64,000 nt of DNA from Cepaea nemoralis (lineage: Eukaryota; Mollusca; Gastropoda; Stylommatophora; Helicidae). The notes under the pieces are model-generated. The model saw only the letters and a program-made list of their open reading frames with translations. It was not told where the DNA came from and did no database searches. Positions within the stretch are counted from its first letter, which is position 1, and each line of letters starts with the position of its first letter. The position numbers were made by a program, and so were the translations under genes. This document shows positions 47,427 to 60,036 of the stretch, piece after piece. Location: the NCBI GenBank assembly GCA_014155875.1, contig JACEFZ010018313.1, forward strand, positions 1 to 64,000. Direction: 5' to 3'.

Positions 47427-49081
47427 CTTCTTTTCGTTCATCCGGAGTGTTTTTTCAGATGTCATTGCGGTGTGTCTGTTATGCGCCCTTGGGCCTAAAC
47501 CCGTAGGCCAACACATCGACTTTAGCGTGCTTTTTTGACCAGGTAGCATACCTGGGAGACTCTCACTTTTGTGGTGCCATCTACAACCATGCTGGCCAAG
47601 TTGGAACGGTCGAAGACAACGGTCATCCCTCAAAGGAAGGCAGGGACAGTCCATAGCATTTTCCGCCATCCAAGGTTGCTTCCATAGTTGCAGGGCCGAC
47701 ACATAACGCCCTGGATCTGGGCTCACCGAGGGAAATCGTCACGTCCTGCTCATGGCTGCTTTAAATCCTCACTTCAATATATTGGTCATTTCATTTTCCC
47801 GGGTCATTCCCGCACAAACCAGACAGGTTTGCAGACGGCTTCCACTCAGCGAGTTTTCGGACATGTGCTTGTCGTTGCGCCCATCAGAGCTGTTCAGGCA
47901 CGACAGACATTCGGAAACTACCTATTTTTAGAGCTGTTCCGAACAAGAGGGGCATCGGGAAACTACCTAGTCAGAGCTTTTCCGAACAAGAGCGGCGTGG
48001 GAAAAAGGGTAGTCGGCTTTTCCTAGCACGAGAGAATTCGGGCGAGACATTTCACTCGACTAATTGCGTAGTGTAAATTTTTTTAGTTTGCCACCCGTAG
48101 ACGACACTTCAAAATTCTGGCGGGCATTTTTTTACTGAGGTTACCCTTCCTGGTTTGAGAACGTAGACTGTTGTAAATTCCCCACATCTCAGCTGGTCAA
48201 GATAGGGAAAGATCAACGATCGCGGTCGGCCCCCAAGGGAAGGCAGGGGCAGACCAGGGCATATCTCACTATCCCAGGAGGCTTCCATAATTGCAGAGCC
48301 GGCACATATTGCTGAGCTGGGCTCACCCAAGGAGTTTCCACGTCCGCTCATGGCTGCTTTTAGTTCCTCACTTCCATGTGTTGGGCATCCCACTTGCCAC
48401 TGATCGCTCAAGCACACACAGGAGCGGTTTAGATTGCGAGCGACACCCCTCGGTAAGCTTTTGCTTGTGACTTCAACCCACGTAATAGGTTCGCTCGCCG
48501 TGCGTTCCTTTACGCGTTGTTGAGACGTTTTTTTCCTTTTGTTACACTCTCTATGAGTTAGTACAGAGTTTCCGAAAACCCTGCCCTTGACTGGGGCACT
48601 TTTCTGTACTCGCTCCGAGGTAGGTACATGTGCTGCCGGCTCAGCCCCTTTACCTTCGTGCAGCAGTGAACGAGAAACGGTCAGGCCCTCTATCCGGGAA
48701 CCCCTCATATCCCCAGCTGAGACCCTTTCAAACAATATCAGACCTGAGCAGTAGCTTGCTCAGTATCATGTTTCTATTTTCGGTAGAGGGTATCGGCCTG
48801 GCTCTCAGATCCGGGGGTTTTGTGGTTAGAGGCGTTCAGCCACACCCCTCCAGGGAGCCTTAAGAGTTTGTCCGGACCAAGAAATTCTGCCTTGTCACCC
48901 GTTTTAAAATTTTTGACTGTATCCTCAGTCTATGCCTGCAGAGCAGTGGGTTTGTGTCTCCTTATTCTGGTCCTATCCCATAGCGTCCGATATGTATTTT
49001 TTTCGTCCATCGGCAAGAAAATGGGGTCTATGGGACACGCAAGCTCCCCCACCACGTCAAGGTGGAGACACATCGGGGGAG
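47427..49081 (-). mobile_element. Unclassified 1.65-kb insertion with 13-bp target duplication
   Basis: Sequence unlike anything else in the window, flanked exactly by ataccagggatat (47414-47426 and 49082-49094). Inside is a diverged duplication: about 47611-47785 and about 48213-48385 share ggaaggcagg, gcttccata, ttgcag, ctgggctcacc and ctcatggctgctttta. The minus strand has the longest frame (48109-48735, 208 codons, including LGEPSSAICAGSAIMEAS), but I recognise no RT, transposase or gag motif. Near the right end the minus strand reads accttgacgtggtgggggag, a word I associate with 5' ends of invertebrate retroelements; that is a weak hint. The length of the duplication suggests LINE- or SINE-type insertion. 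Confidence 0.7.
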
Positions 49082-50592
49082 ATACCAGGGATATGTCGGG
49101 AGATAAAGGTGGCCAGTGAGAAAGGTGGCCAGTGAGATAAAGGTGGCCAGTGAGATAAAGGTGGCCAGTGAGATACTGACCCCATCATCCTAACATACCA
49201 GGGATGTGTTGGGAGATAAAGGTGGCCAGTGAGATAAAGGTGGCCAGTGAGATAAAGGTGGCCAGTGAGATACTGATCCCATCAGCCTAACATACCAGGG
49301 AGGTGTTGGAAGATAAAGGTGGCCACTGAGATAAAGGTGGCCAGTGACATACTGACCCCATCAGCCTAACATACCAGGGATGTGTTGGGAGACAAAGGTG
49401 GCCAGTGAGATAAAGGTGGCCAGTGAGATAAAGGTGGCCAGTGAGATACTGACCCCATCAGCCTAACATACCAGGGATGTGTTGGGAGATAAAGGTGGCC
49501 AGTGAGATAAAGGTGGCCAGGGAGATAAATGTGGCCAGTGAGATACCAACCCCATCAGCCTAACATACCAGGGATATGTCGGGAGATAAAGGTGGCCAGT
49601 GAGATACTGACCCTATCAGCCTTACATACCAGGGATGTGTTGGGAAAAAAAGTGGCCCAGTGAGATACTGACCCCACCAGTGTAACATACCAGGGATGTG
49701 TCAGGGAGATAAAGGTGGCCAGTGAGATACTGACCCCACAGTGTAACATACCTGGGATGTGTTGGGAGAAAAAGTGGCCCTGTGAGATACTGACCCCATC
49801 AGTCTAACATACCAGGGATGTGTCAGGGAGATAAAAGTGGCCGGTGAGATACAGACTCCATCAGTTTAACATACCAGGGATGTGTCAGGGAGATAAAAAG
49901 TGGCTGGTGAGATACTGACCCCATCAGTCTAACATACCAGGGATGTGTCAGGGAGATAAAAGTCGCCGGTGAGATACTGACTCCATCAGTCTAACATACC
50001 AGGAATGTGTTGGGAGATAAAGGTGGCCGGTGAGATAAAGGTGGCCAGTGAGATAAAGGTTGCTGGTGAGATAAAGGTGGTTGGTGAGATAAAGATGGCC
50101 AGTGAGATACTGACCCCATCAGCCTAACATACCAGGAATGTGTCAGGGAGATAAAGGTGGCCAGTGAGATACTGACCCCATCAGCCTAACATACCAGGAA
50201 TGTGTCAGGGAGATAAAGGTGGGCAATGAGATACTGACTCCATCAGCCTAAAATACCAGGGAAAGTGTCAGGGAGATAAAGGTGGCCAGTGAGATACTGA
50301 CTCCATCAGTCTAACATACCAAGGATGTGTTGGGAGATAAAGTGGCCCAGTGAGATACTGACCTCATCAGTCTAACATACCTGGGATGTGTCAGGGAGAT
50401 AAAGGTGGCCGGTGAGATACTGACCCCATCAGTGTAACATACCGGGATGTGTTGGGAGATAAAGTGGTCCAGTGAGATACTGACCCCACCAGTCTAACAT
50501 ACAAGGGATGTGTCAGGGAGATAAAGGTGGCCAATGAGATAAAGGTGGCCAGTGAGATAAAGGTGGCCAGTGAGATACTGACTCCATCAGCC
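49082..50592. repeat. Minisatellite (gataaaggtgg type), right part
   Basis: Two-level repeat: an 18-bp unit (gagataaaggtggccagt), amplified to different numbers, within a longer unit that also has actgaccccatcagcctaac and ataccagggatgtgt. Confidence 0.93.
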
Positions 50593-50870
50593 ACCCAGTG
50601 CAGATAGGTCTACACAGACATGTATCTACAAAAACATGTATCTACACAAACATGAGTCTACACAGATATGGTCTACACAGACCACATTAAAGAGCTGTCA
50701 CTGCAATGTTGTATTCCTCAATACTTGCTGTCTGTCGTCTCTGGCCAGAGCAGTCACCAATGCTCCATACCAGAGCGATGTCTCACTGGCATTACTTCTC
50801 CTTATACAACGGGTATGCATGTGTGAGTGTGCGTGTATGTGTGCCAGTGTCTGCAGGTGAGCGCTGTGAA
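50593..50870. other. Single-copy spacer
   Basis: Includes a few acatgtatctaca words (50605-50665), then unique sequence and a TG-rich stretch. No gene recognised. Confidence 0.5.
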
Positions 50871-50879
50871 ACCAGAAAG

Positions 50880-51680
50880 ACACACGATAGTAAGGTAGCT
50901 CTATGTGTCAGACAGTGGACATACATACAGGAAGTAAGGTACCTCTGTGTCAGACAGTAGACAGACATACAGGAAGTAAGGTAGCTCTATGTGTCAGACA
51001 GTGGACAGACATACAGGAAGTAAGGTAGCTCTATGTGTCAGACAGTGGACAGACATACAGGAAGTAAGGTAGCTCTATGTGTCAGACAGTGGACAGACAT
51101 ACAGGCAGTAAGGTAGCTCTATGTGTCAGGTAGTAGACAGACATACAGGAAGTAAGGTACCTCTATGTGTCAGGTAGTGGACAGACATACAGGAAGTAAG
51201 GTAGCTCTATGTGTCAGGTAGTGGACAGACATACAGGCAGTAAGGTAGCTCTATGTGTCAGGTAGTGGACAGACATACAGGAAGTAAGGTAGCTCTATGT
51301 GTCAGGTAGTGGACAGACATACAGGAAGTAAGGTAGCTCTATGTGTCAGGTAGTGGACAGACATACAGGAAGTAAGGTAGCTCTATGTGTCAGGTAGTGG
51401 ACAGACATACAGGAAGTAAGGTAGCTCTATGTGTCAGGTAGTGGACAGACATACAGGCAGTAAGGTAGCTCTATGTGTCAGGTAGTGGACAGACATACAG
51501 GCAGTAAGGTACCTCTATGTGTCAGGTAGTGGACAGACATACAGGAAGTAAGGTAGCTCTATGTGTCAGGTAGTGGACAGACATACAAGAAGTAAGGTAC
51601 CTCAATGTGTCAGGTAGTGGACAGACATAGGAAAGTAAGGTAGCTCTATGTGTCAGATAGTGGACAGACATAGGAAAGTA
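50880..51680. repeat. 44-bp minisatellite, about 18 copies
   Basis: The unit contains aaggtagctctatgtgtcag and tggacagacatacaggaag. Confidence 0.96.
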
Positions 51681-52164
51681 AGCAGCAAGGGAAATGAGGA
51701 AACAAACAGAACGGCAAGTTACCTCCAGAAGCAAGGTAAAAGAGACTAAGGAAGTAAACATAGACACCAGGCAAACATGAACTAAAGAATGAATGAACAA
51801 ACTTTATATTTTTCAAAGGGTCACAAATTGGGCACGCAGGCCCGTTTTACAATCCCACCCAATCACTTATCTTTCGAACATCAATTATCTATTGTGCATG
51901 TTACATTCATATAGAAAACAAAAAACATTATCAAATGAAAGTTGTGAACATGAACAATGGATATTACCATGCTATGAGACTAGCATGCAACCAGACACAC
52001 ATACAGCACACATGCATGAACACATACACACATACTTGCCCACACGTGAGGAAGTACATGCAGACAGACACCAGGCAAATACGGACGACATCAAGCAGCC
52101 AGGTAGCCCTCACCACCACGTAGACAAGAACACAGTAACGGAATACCACCCTGTCTCATAGTGA
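51681..52164. other. Single-copy segment with a probable LINE/SINE 3' tail
   Basis: At about 51785-51815 the minus strand reads aatataaagtttgttcattcattc, a (CATT)-type tail common at the 3' ends of invertebrate L2/CR1-like elements. The sequence to its right (to about 51960) would be the element's 3' end. No protein motif is visible, so the call is tentative. Confidence 0.4.
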
Positions 52165-55100
52165 GGTCAGTGTGACGTATCTGAGGTCACAGCTAAGACA
52201 GTCTGACATGCCCCATGTCCACACACACAGCCAAACAGACACAGTTAGGTCAAAGTGAAGTATCTGAGGTCACAGCTAAGACAGTCTGACATGCCCCATG
52301 TCCACACACACAGCCAGACAGACACAGTTAGGTCAAAGTGAAGTATCTGAGGTCACAGCTAAGACAGTCTGACATGCCCCATGTCCACACACACAGCCAG
52401 ACAGACACAGTTAGGTCAAAGTGAAGTATCTGAGGTCACTATCTAAGACAGTCTGACATGCCCCATGTCCACACACACAGCCAGACAGACACAGTTAGGT
52501 CAAAGTGAAGTATCTGAGGTCACATCTAAGACAGTCTGACATGCCCCATGTCCACACACACAGCCAGACAGACACAGTTAGGTCAAAGTGAAGTATCTGA
52601 GGTCACAGCTAAGACAGTCTGACATGCCCCATGTCCACACACACAGCCAGACAGACACAGTTAGGTCAAAGTGAAGTATCCGAGGTCCACATCTAAGACA
52701 GTCCTGACATGCCCCATGTCCACACACACAGCCAGACAGACACAGTTAGGTCAAAGTGAAGTATCTGAGGTCACAGCTAAGACAGTCTGACATGCCCCAT
52801 GTCCACACACACAGCCAGACAGACACAGTTAGGTCAAAGTGAAGTATCCGAGGTCACAGCTAGGACAGTCTCACAGTTAGGTCAAAGTGAAGTATCCGAG
52901 GTCACAGCTAGGACAGTCTCACAGTTAGGTCAAAGTAAAGTATCTGAGGTCACAGCTAAGACAGTCTGACATGCCCCATGTCCACACACACAGCCAAACA
53001 GACACAGTTAGGTCAAAGTGAAGTAATCTGAGGTCACAGCTAAGACAGTCCTGACAGTTAGGTCCAAAGTGAAGTATCCGAGGTCACATCTAAGACAGTC
53101 TGACACGTCCCATGTCCACACACACAGCCAAACAGACACAGTTAGGTCAAAGTGAAGTATCTGAGGTCACAGCTAGGACAGTCTCACAGTTAGGTCAAAG
53201 TGAAGTATCCGAGGTCACAGCTAGGACAGTCTCACAGTTAGGTCAAAGTGAAGTATCTGAGGTCACAGCTAAGACAGTCTGACATGCCCCATGTCCACAC
53301 ACACAGCCAAACAGACACAGTTAGGTCATAAGTGAAGTATCTGAGGTCACAGCTAGGACAGTTCTCACAGTTTAGGTCAAAGTGAAGTATCCGAGGTCAC
53401 AGCTAGGACAGTCTCACAGTTAGGTCAAAGTGAAGTATCTGAGGTCACAGCTAAGACAGTCTGACATGCCCCATGTCCACACACACAGCCAAACAGACAC
53501 AGTTAGGTCAAAGTGAAGTATCTGAGGTCACAGCTAAGACAGTCTGACATGCCCCCATGTCCACCACACAGCCAGACAGAACACAGTTAGGTCAAAGTGA
53601 AGTATCTGAGGTCCACAGCTAAGACAGTCTGACATGCCCCATGTCCACACACACAGCCAGACAGGACACAGTTAGGTCAAAGTGAAGTATCTGAGGTCAC
53701 ATCTAAGACAGTCTGACATGCCCCATGTCCACACACACAGCCAGACAGACACAGTTAGGTCAAAGTGAAGTATCTGAGGTCACATCTAAGACAGTCTGAC
53801 ATGCCCCATGTCCACACACACAGCCAGACAGACACAGTTAGGTCAAAGTGAAGTATCTGAGGTCACAGCTAAGACAGTCTGACATGCCCCATGTCCACAC
53901 ACACAGCCAGACAGACACAGTTAGGTCAAAGTGAAGTATCCGAGGTCACATCTAAGACAGTCTGACATGCCCCATGTCCACACAACACAGCCAGACAGAC
54001 ACAGTTAGGTCAAAGTGAAGTATCTGAGGTCACAGCTAAGACAGTCTGACATGCCCCATGTCCACACACACAGCCAGACAGACACAGTTAGGTCAAAGTG
54101 AAGTATCCGAGGTCACAGCTAGGACAGTCTCACAGTTAGGTCAAAGTGAAGTATCCGAGGTCACAGCTAGGACAGTCTCACAGTTAGGTCAAAGTAAAGT
54201 ATCTGAGGTCACAGCTAAGACAGTCTGACATGCCCCATGTCCACACACACAGCCAAACAGACACAGTTAGGTCAAAGTGAAGTATCTGAGGTCACAGCTA
54301 AGACAGTCTGACAGTTAGGTCAAAGTGAAGTATCCGAGGTCACATCTAAGACAGTCTGACACGTCCCATGTCCACACACACAGCCAAACAGACACAGTTA
54401 GGTCAAAGTGAAGTATCTGAGGTCACAGCTAGGACAGTCTCACAGTTAGGTCAAAGTGAAGTATCCGAGGTCACAGCTAGGACAGTCTCACAGTTAGGTC
54501 AAAGTGAAGTATCTGAGGTCACAGCTAAGACAGTCTGACATGTCCCATGTCCACACACACAGCCAAACAGACACAGTTAAGTCAAAGTGAAGTATCCGAG
54601 GTCACATCTAAGACAGTCTGACATGTCCCATGTCCACACACACAGCCAAACAGACACAGTTAAGTCAAAGTGAAGTATCCGAGGTCACATCTAAGACAGT
54701 CTGACATGCCCCACGTCCACACACACAGCCAAACAGACACAGTTAAGTCAAAGTGAAGTATCCGAGGTCACATCTAAGACAGTCTGACATGTCCCATGTC
54801 CACACACACAGCCAAACAGACACAGTTAAGTCAAAGTGAAGTATCCGAGGTCACATCTAAGACAGTCTGACATGTCCCATGTCCACACACACAGCCAAAC
54901 AGACACAGTTAAGTCAAAGTGAAGTATCCGAGGTCACATCTAAGACAGTCTGACATGCCCCACGTCCACACACACAGCCAACAGACACAGTTAAGTCAAA
55001 GTGAAGTATCCGAGGTCACATCTAAGACAGTCCTGACATGTCCCATGTCCACACACACAGCCAAACAGACACAGTTAAGTCAAAGTGAAGTATCCGAGGT

Positions 55101-55565
55101 CACATCTAAGACAGTCTGACATGCCCACGTCCACACACACAGCCAAACAGACACAGTTAAGTCAAAGTGAAGTATCCGAGGTCACAATCTAAGACAGTCT
55201 GACATGCCCCACGTCCACACACACAGCCAAACAGACACAGTTAGGTCAAAGTGAAGTATCCGAGGTCACAGCTAAGACAGTCTGACATGTCCCATGTCCA
55301 CACACACAGCCAAACAGACACAGTTAAGTCAAAGTGAAGTATCCGAGGTCACAGCTAGGACAGTCTCAGTTAGGTCAAAGTGAAGTATCTAAGGTCACAG
55401 CTAGGACAGTCTTACAGTTAGGTCAAAGTGAAGTATCTGAGGTCACAGCTAGGACAGTCTCACAGTTAGGTCAAAGTGAAGTATCTGAGGTCACAGCTAG
55501 GACAGTCTCACAGTTAGGTCAAAGTGAAGTATCTGAGGTCACAACTAAGATAGACTCATACATGT
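52165..55565. repeat. 83-bp minisatellite with about 45-bp deletion subunit
   Basis: The long unit contains ggtcaaagtgaagtatctga, ggtcacagctaagacagtct, gacatgccccatgtccacac and agccagacagacacagtta. A short unit lacks the gacatgcc...gacacagtta part (ctaggacagtctcacagtta). Ordered blocks of long and short units recur about 1.26 kb apart (52846-52950 and 54106-54210 share the rare caaagtaaagtatc variant). Confidence 0.96.
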
Positions 55566-55599
55566 GTGCATAAATATGACTAGATCACTCATGTTCTCC

Positions 55600-56015
55600 T
55601 CTCCCCAACCCCCATCTACTGTCTATTTGTCCTGTACTTGCCTCTGGGATCTCAGGCTGACCTACTGTCTCTTATATCACATGTGATCTCAGGTCGACCT
55701 GCTGTCTCTGATATCACATGTGATCTCAGGTCCCACCTGCTGTCTCTTATATCACCTGTGATCTCAGGCTGACCTGCTGTCTCTTATATCACATGTGATC
55801 TCAGGTCCCACCTGCTGTCTCTTATATCACATGTGATCTCATGTCGACCTGCTGTCTCTTATATCACATGTGATCCAATGTTGACCTGCTGTCTCTTATA
55901 TCGCATGTGACCTCAGGTCTCTCTTATATCACATGTGATCCAAAGTTGACCTGCTGTCTCCTATATCACATATGATCCAAGGTCGACCAGCTGTCTCTTA
56001 TATCCTGTCAGACAG
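55600..56015. repeat. About 37-bp repeat, about 10 copies
   Basis: Units of tgctgtctcttatatcacat and gtgatctcaggtcgacc, with variation. Confidence 0.92.
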
Positions 56016-56030
56016 CTGTGACTGAGGTGG

Positions 56031-59025
56031 ACAGTCAGGGTGGCATTCATTGTACCAACCATCCCTGGTTATACATTGATCTATGGGTTTACTGTCAGGG
56101 TGGCATTCATTGTACCAACCATCCCTGGTTATACATTGATCTATGGGTTTACTGTCAGGATGGCATTCCATGTACCAACCATCCCTGGTTATACATTGAT
56201 CTATAGGTTTACTGTCAGGGTGGCATTCATTGTACCAACCATCCCTGGTTATACATTGATCTATAGGTTTACTGTCAGGATGGCATTCCATGTACCATCC
56301 ATCCCTGGTTATACATTGATCTATGGGTTTAGTGTAAGGGTGGCATTCATTGTACCATCCATCCCTGGTTATACATTGATCTATAGGTTTACTGTCAGGA
56401 TGGCATTCATTGTACCACCCATCCCTGGTTATACATTGATCTATGGGTTTACTGTCAGGGTGGCATTCCGTGTACCAACCATCCCTGGTTATACATTGAT
56501 CTATGGGTTTAGTGTCAGGATGGCATTCCATGTACCAACCATCCCTGGTTATACATTGATCTATGGGTTTACTGTCAGGATGGCATTCCGTGTACCATCC
56601 ATCCCTGGTTATACATTGATCTATGGGTTTACTGTCAGGATGGCATTCCATGTACCAACCATCCCTGGTTATACATTGATCTATAGGTTTACTGTCAGGG
56701 TGGCATTCATTGTACCAACCATCCCTGGTTATACATTGATCTATAGGTTTACTGTCAGGATGGCATTCCATGTACCATCCATCCCTGGTTATACATTGAT
56801 CTATGGGTTTAGTGTAAGGGTGACATTCATTGTACCATCCATCCCTGGTTATACATTGATCTATAGGTTTACTGTCAGGATGGCATTCATTGTACCACCC
56901 ATCCCTGGTTATACATTGATCTATGGGTTTACTGTCAGGGTGGCATTCCGTGTACCAACCATCCCTGGTTATACATTGATCTATGGGTTTAGTGTCAGGA
57001 TGGCATTCCATGTACCAACCATCCCTGGTTATACATTGATCTATGGGTTTACTGTCAGGGTGGCATTCATTGTACCATCCATCCCTGGTTATACATTGAT
57101 CTATGGGTTTACTGTCAGGATGGCATTCCATGTACCATCCATCCCTGGTTATACATTGATCTATGGGTTTAGTGTAAGGGTGGCATTCATTGTACCATCC
57201 ATCCCTGGTTATACATTGATCTATAGGTTTACTGTCAGGATGGCATTCATTGTACCACCCATCCCTGGTTATACATTGATCTATGGGTTTACTGTCAGGG
57301 TGGCATTCCGTGTACCAACCATCCCTGGTTATACATTGATCTATGGGTTTTAGTGTCAGGATGGCATTCCATGTACCAACCATCCCTGGTTATACATTGA
57401 TCTATGGGTTTACTGTCAGGATGGCATTCCGTGTACCATCCATCCCTGGTTATACATTGATCTATGGGTTTACTGTCAGGATGGCATTCCATGTACCAAC
57501 CATCCCTGGTTATACATTGATCTATAGGTTTACTGTCAGGGTGGCATTCATTGTACCAACCATCCCTGGTTATACATTGATCTATAGGTTTTACTGTCAG
57601 GATGGCATTCCATGTACCATCCATCCCTGGTTATACATTGATCTATGGGTTTAGTGTAAGGGTGGCATTCATGTACCATCCATCCCTGGTTATACATTGA
57701 TCTATAGGTTTACTGTCAGGATGGCATTCATGTACCACCCATCCCTGGTTATACATTGAATCTATGGGTTTACTGTCAGGGTGGCATTCCGTGTACCAAC
57801 CATCCCTGGTTATACATTGATCTATGGGTTTTAGTGTCAGGATGGCATTCCATGTACCAACCATCCCTGGTTATACATTGATCTATGGGTTTACTGTCAG
57901 GGTGGCATTCATTGTACCATCCATCCCTGGTTATACATTGATCTATGGGTTTACTGTCAGGGTGGCATTCATTGTACCAACCATCCCTGGTTATACATTG
58001 ATCTATGGGTTTACTGTCAGGATGGCAATTCCGTGTACACCCATCCCTCTTTTATACATTGATCTATGGGTTTACTGTCAGGGTGGCATTCGTGTTACCA
58101 CCCACTCCCCTCTTATACATTGATCTATGGTTTACTGTCAGGATGGCATTCAGTGTACCATCCATCCCTGGTTATACATTGATCTATGGGTTTACTGTCA
58201 GGGTGGCATTCATTGTACCATCCATCCCTGGTTATACATTGATCTATGGGTTTACTGTCAGGATGGCATTCCATGTACCATCCATCCCTCTTTATACATT
58301 GATCTATGGGTTTACTGTCAGGATGGCATTCCGTGTACCACCCATCCCTCTTTATACATTGATCTATGGGTTTACTGTCAGGATGGCATTCCGTGATACC
58401 ACCCATCCCCTCTTTATACATTGATCTATGGGTTTACGGTCAGGATGGCATTCAGTGTACATCCATCCCTGGTTATACATTGATCTTATGGTTACTGTCA
58501 GGGTGGCATTCATTGTACCATCCATCCCGGTTATACATTGATCTATGGGTTTACTGTCAGGATGGCATTCCATGTACCAACCATCCCTGGTTATACATTG
58601 ATCTATGGGTTTACTGTCAGGATGGCATTCCGTGTACCCAACCATCCCTGGTCTATACATTGATCTATGGGTTTAGTGTAAGGGTGGCATTCCATGTACC
58701 ATCCATCCCTGGTTATACATTGATCTATGGGTTTACTGTCAGGGTGGCATTCCATGTACCATCCATCCCTGGTTATACATTGATCTATGGGTTTACTGTC
58801 AGGGTGGCATTCCGTGTACCACCCATCCCTGGTTATACATTGATCTATGGGTTTAGTGTAAGGGTGGCATTCATTGTACCACCCATCCCTGGTTATACAT
58901 TGATCTATGGGTTTACTGTCAGGGTGCATTCCATGTACCACCCATCCCTGGTTATACATTGATCTATGGGTTTAGTGTAAGGGTGGCATTCAGTGTACCA
59001 CCCATCCCTGGTTATACATTGATAA
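56031..59025. repeat. 60-bp minisatellite, about 50 copies, with higher-order structure
   Basis: The unit contains tggcattcattgtaccaacc, atccctggttatacattgat and ctatgggtttactgtcagg. The 20-codon unit keeps frames open on both strands for up to 461 codons; these are artefacts. The rare variant agtgtaaggg recurs at about 56330, 56810, 57170 and 57650, i.e. at 480-, 360- and 480-bp steps. Confidence 0.97.
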
Positions 59026-59099
59026 ATGAATGATGTGATTTAACCTGGCTAAAAATGATTGTCAAACACATTAAGTTGGGAGAAAATTTCATATAACAC

Positions 59100-59305
59100 C
59101 ATGCGAACAGGCAAATACCACGCGAACTGGCAAACACCACGCGAATAGGCAAACATCATGCAATCAGGCAAATACCATGCAAACAGGCAAACACCACGAG
59201 AACAGGCAAACACCAGACAGACACTGTGCACACACCAGACAGACACCATGCACACAGACATACACCATGCACACGTCAGACAGACACCGTGTACACATCA
59301 GACAA
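59100..59305. repeat. Short diverged repeat (caggcaaacacc and cagacagacacc words)
   Basis: About 19-bp units; the first half has gaacaggcaaacaccacg and the second half has cagacagacaccatgcacaca. Confidence 0.85.
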
Positions 59306-59373
59306 ACACTAGTCGGGGAAATGTACGGCTGAACACCAACAGGTGGAGCACCCAGCAGCAGTAGAGGCCTGGT

Positions 59374-59612
59374 CTAATGTTTGTCCTGGTGGTGTGGTGG
59401 TGGTGAGTCCTGGTGTTGTGATGGTGAGTCCTGGTGTGGTGGTGGTGGTTGCGAGTCATGCCGGGCCAGGCTCTGTCGACGTTTGAACTCAAAGTACTCG
59501 ATGTAGCCGTCGTTGTTCTCATCATTGTCCAGGATGACCGAGTCCACGATGTTGGCGATCTCCATGTCAGCCATGATCCTGTGTGCCTCCGCCTGGGCTT
59601 CTGCCTCGCCGT
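59374..59612 (-). CDS. MCFD2-like EF-hand protein, terminal exon B
   Basis: Minus-strand last exon with acceptor at 59613-59615 (tgttgcag), intron phase 1 as in exon A, and stop at 59374-59376. It encodes about 78 residues: GEAEAQAHRIMADMEIANIV, DSVILDNDE, then a canonical EF-hand loop (DENNDGYIEYFE, with D1, N3, D5, G6, E12), FKRRQ and a His/Pro/Gln-rich tail made of near-repeats of a QDSPPPH-type motif. The loop is closer to vertebrate MCFD2 (x-NNDGYI-x-Y-x-E) than exon A is. The protein is expected to act in the secretory pathway with a LMAN1-type lectin; this is inferred from the family. The repetitive tail suggests microsatellite growth into coding sequence. Its upstream exons lie beyond 59.6 kb and are not recognised in the window. 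Confidence 0.83.
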
Positions 59613-59699
59613 CTGCAACATGTGTGGGTCAAGGGTCAGTGGGACAGGGACAGTGGATGGGCAGGTTAAAGAGAATGGGTGAGTGTTATTAGGTAAAAG

Positions 59700-60036
59700 C
59701 ATGGTTACTGATGACAGATGGAAGGTGAGCTGTGCCTGCTAATTAACTGACGAGTGAGACATGACAAATGTTCTGTGATACATGACAAATGGTGGGTAAC
59801 AACTGTCACTGACTAGTGCCAGTTTTGGGGTGATAAATGACACATTTCCTGTGACAACTGGTGAGAGACAAGTGATAATGGCAAGTAACTATTGGTGTAT
59901 GATAAGCAACAACTGATGAATGCAAAATGACAATTGGTGAGTGGCGCGACACCTGGCAACTACCGGTGAGTCAGACATGATGCCTGGTGAGTGGCGACTA
60001 CCGAGTCAGACATGGCAACTGGTTGAGTGTCACATG
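59700..60036. repeat. Degenerate about 24-bp repeat (gacaactggtgagtg words)
   Basis: Loose recurrence of gtgataaatgacaactggtg with strong divergence. It continues after the SINE to about 60400 and again at 62930-63250. Confidence 0.7.

Noticed and set aside
47688..48026. 112-codon + frame in the 1.65-kb insert
   Set aside because: No recognised motif; it overlaps the duplicated segment, which reads better on the minus strand.
55998..57383. 461-codon minus frame with DQCITRDGWY repeats resembling a secreted repeat protein
   Set aside because: 60-bp array with both strands open. Variation between units does not favour synonymous sites, and the frame breaks at indels further right.
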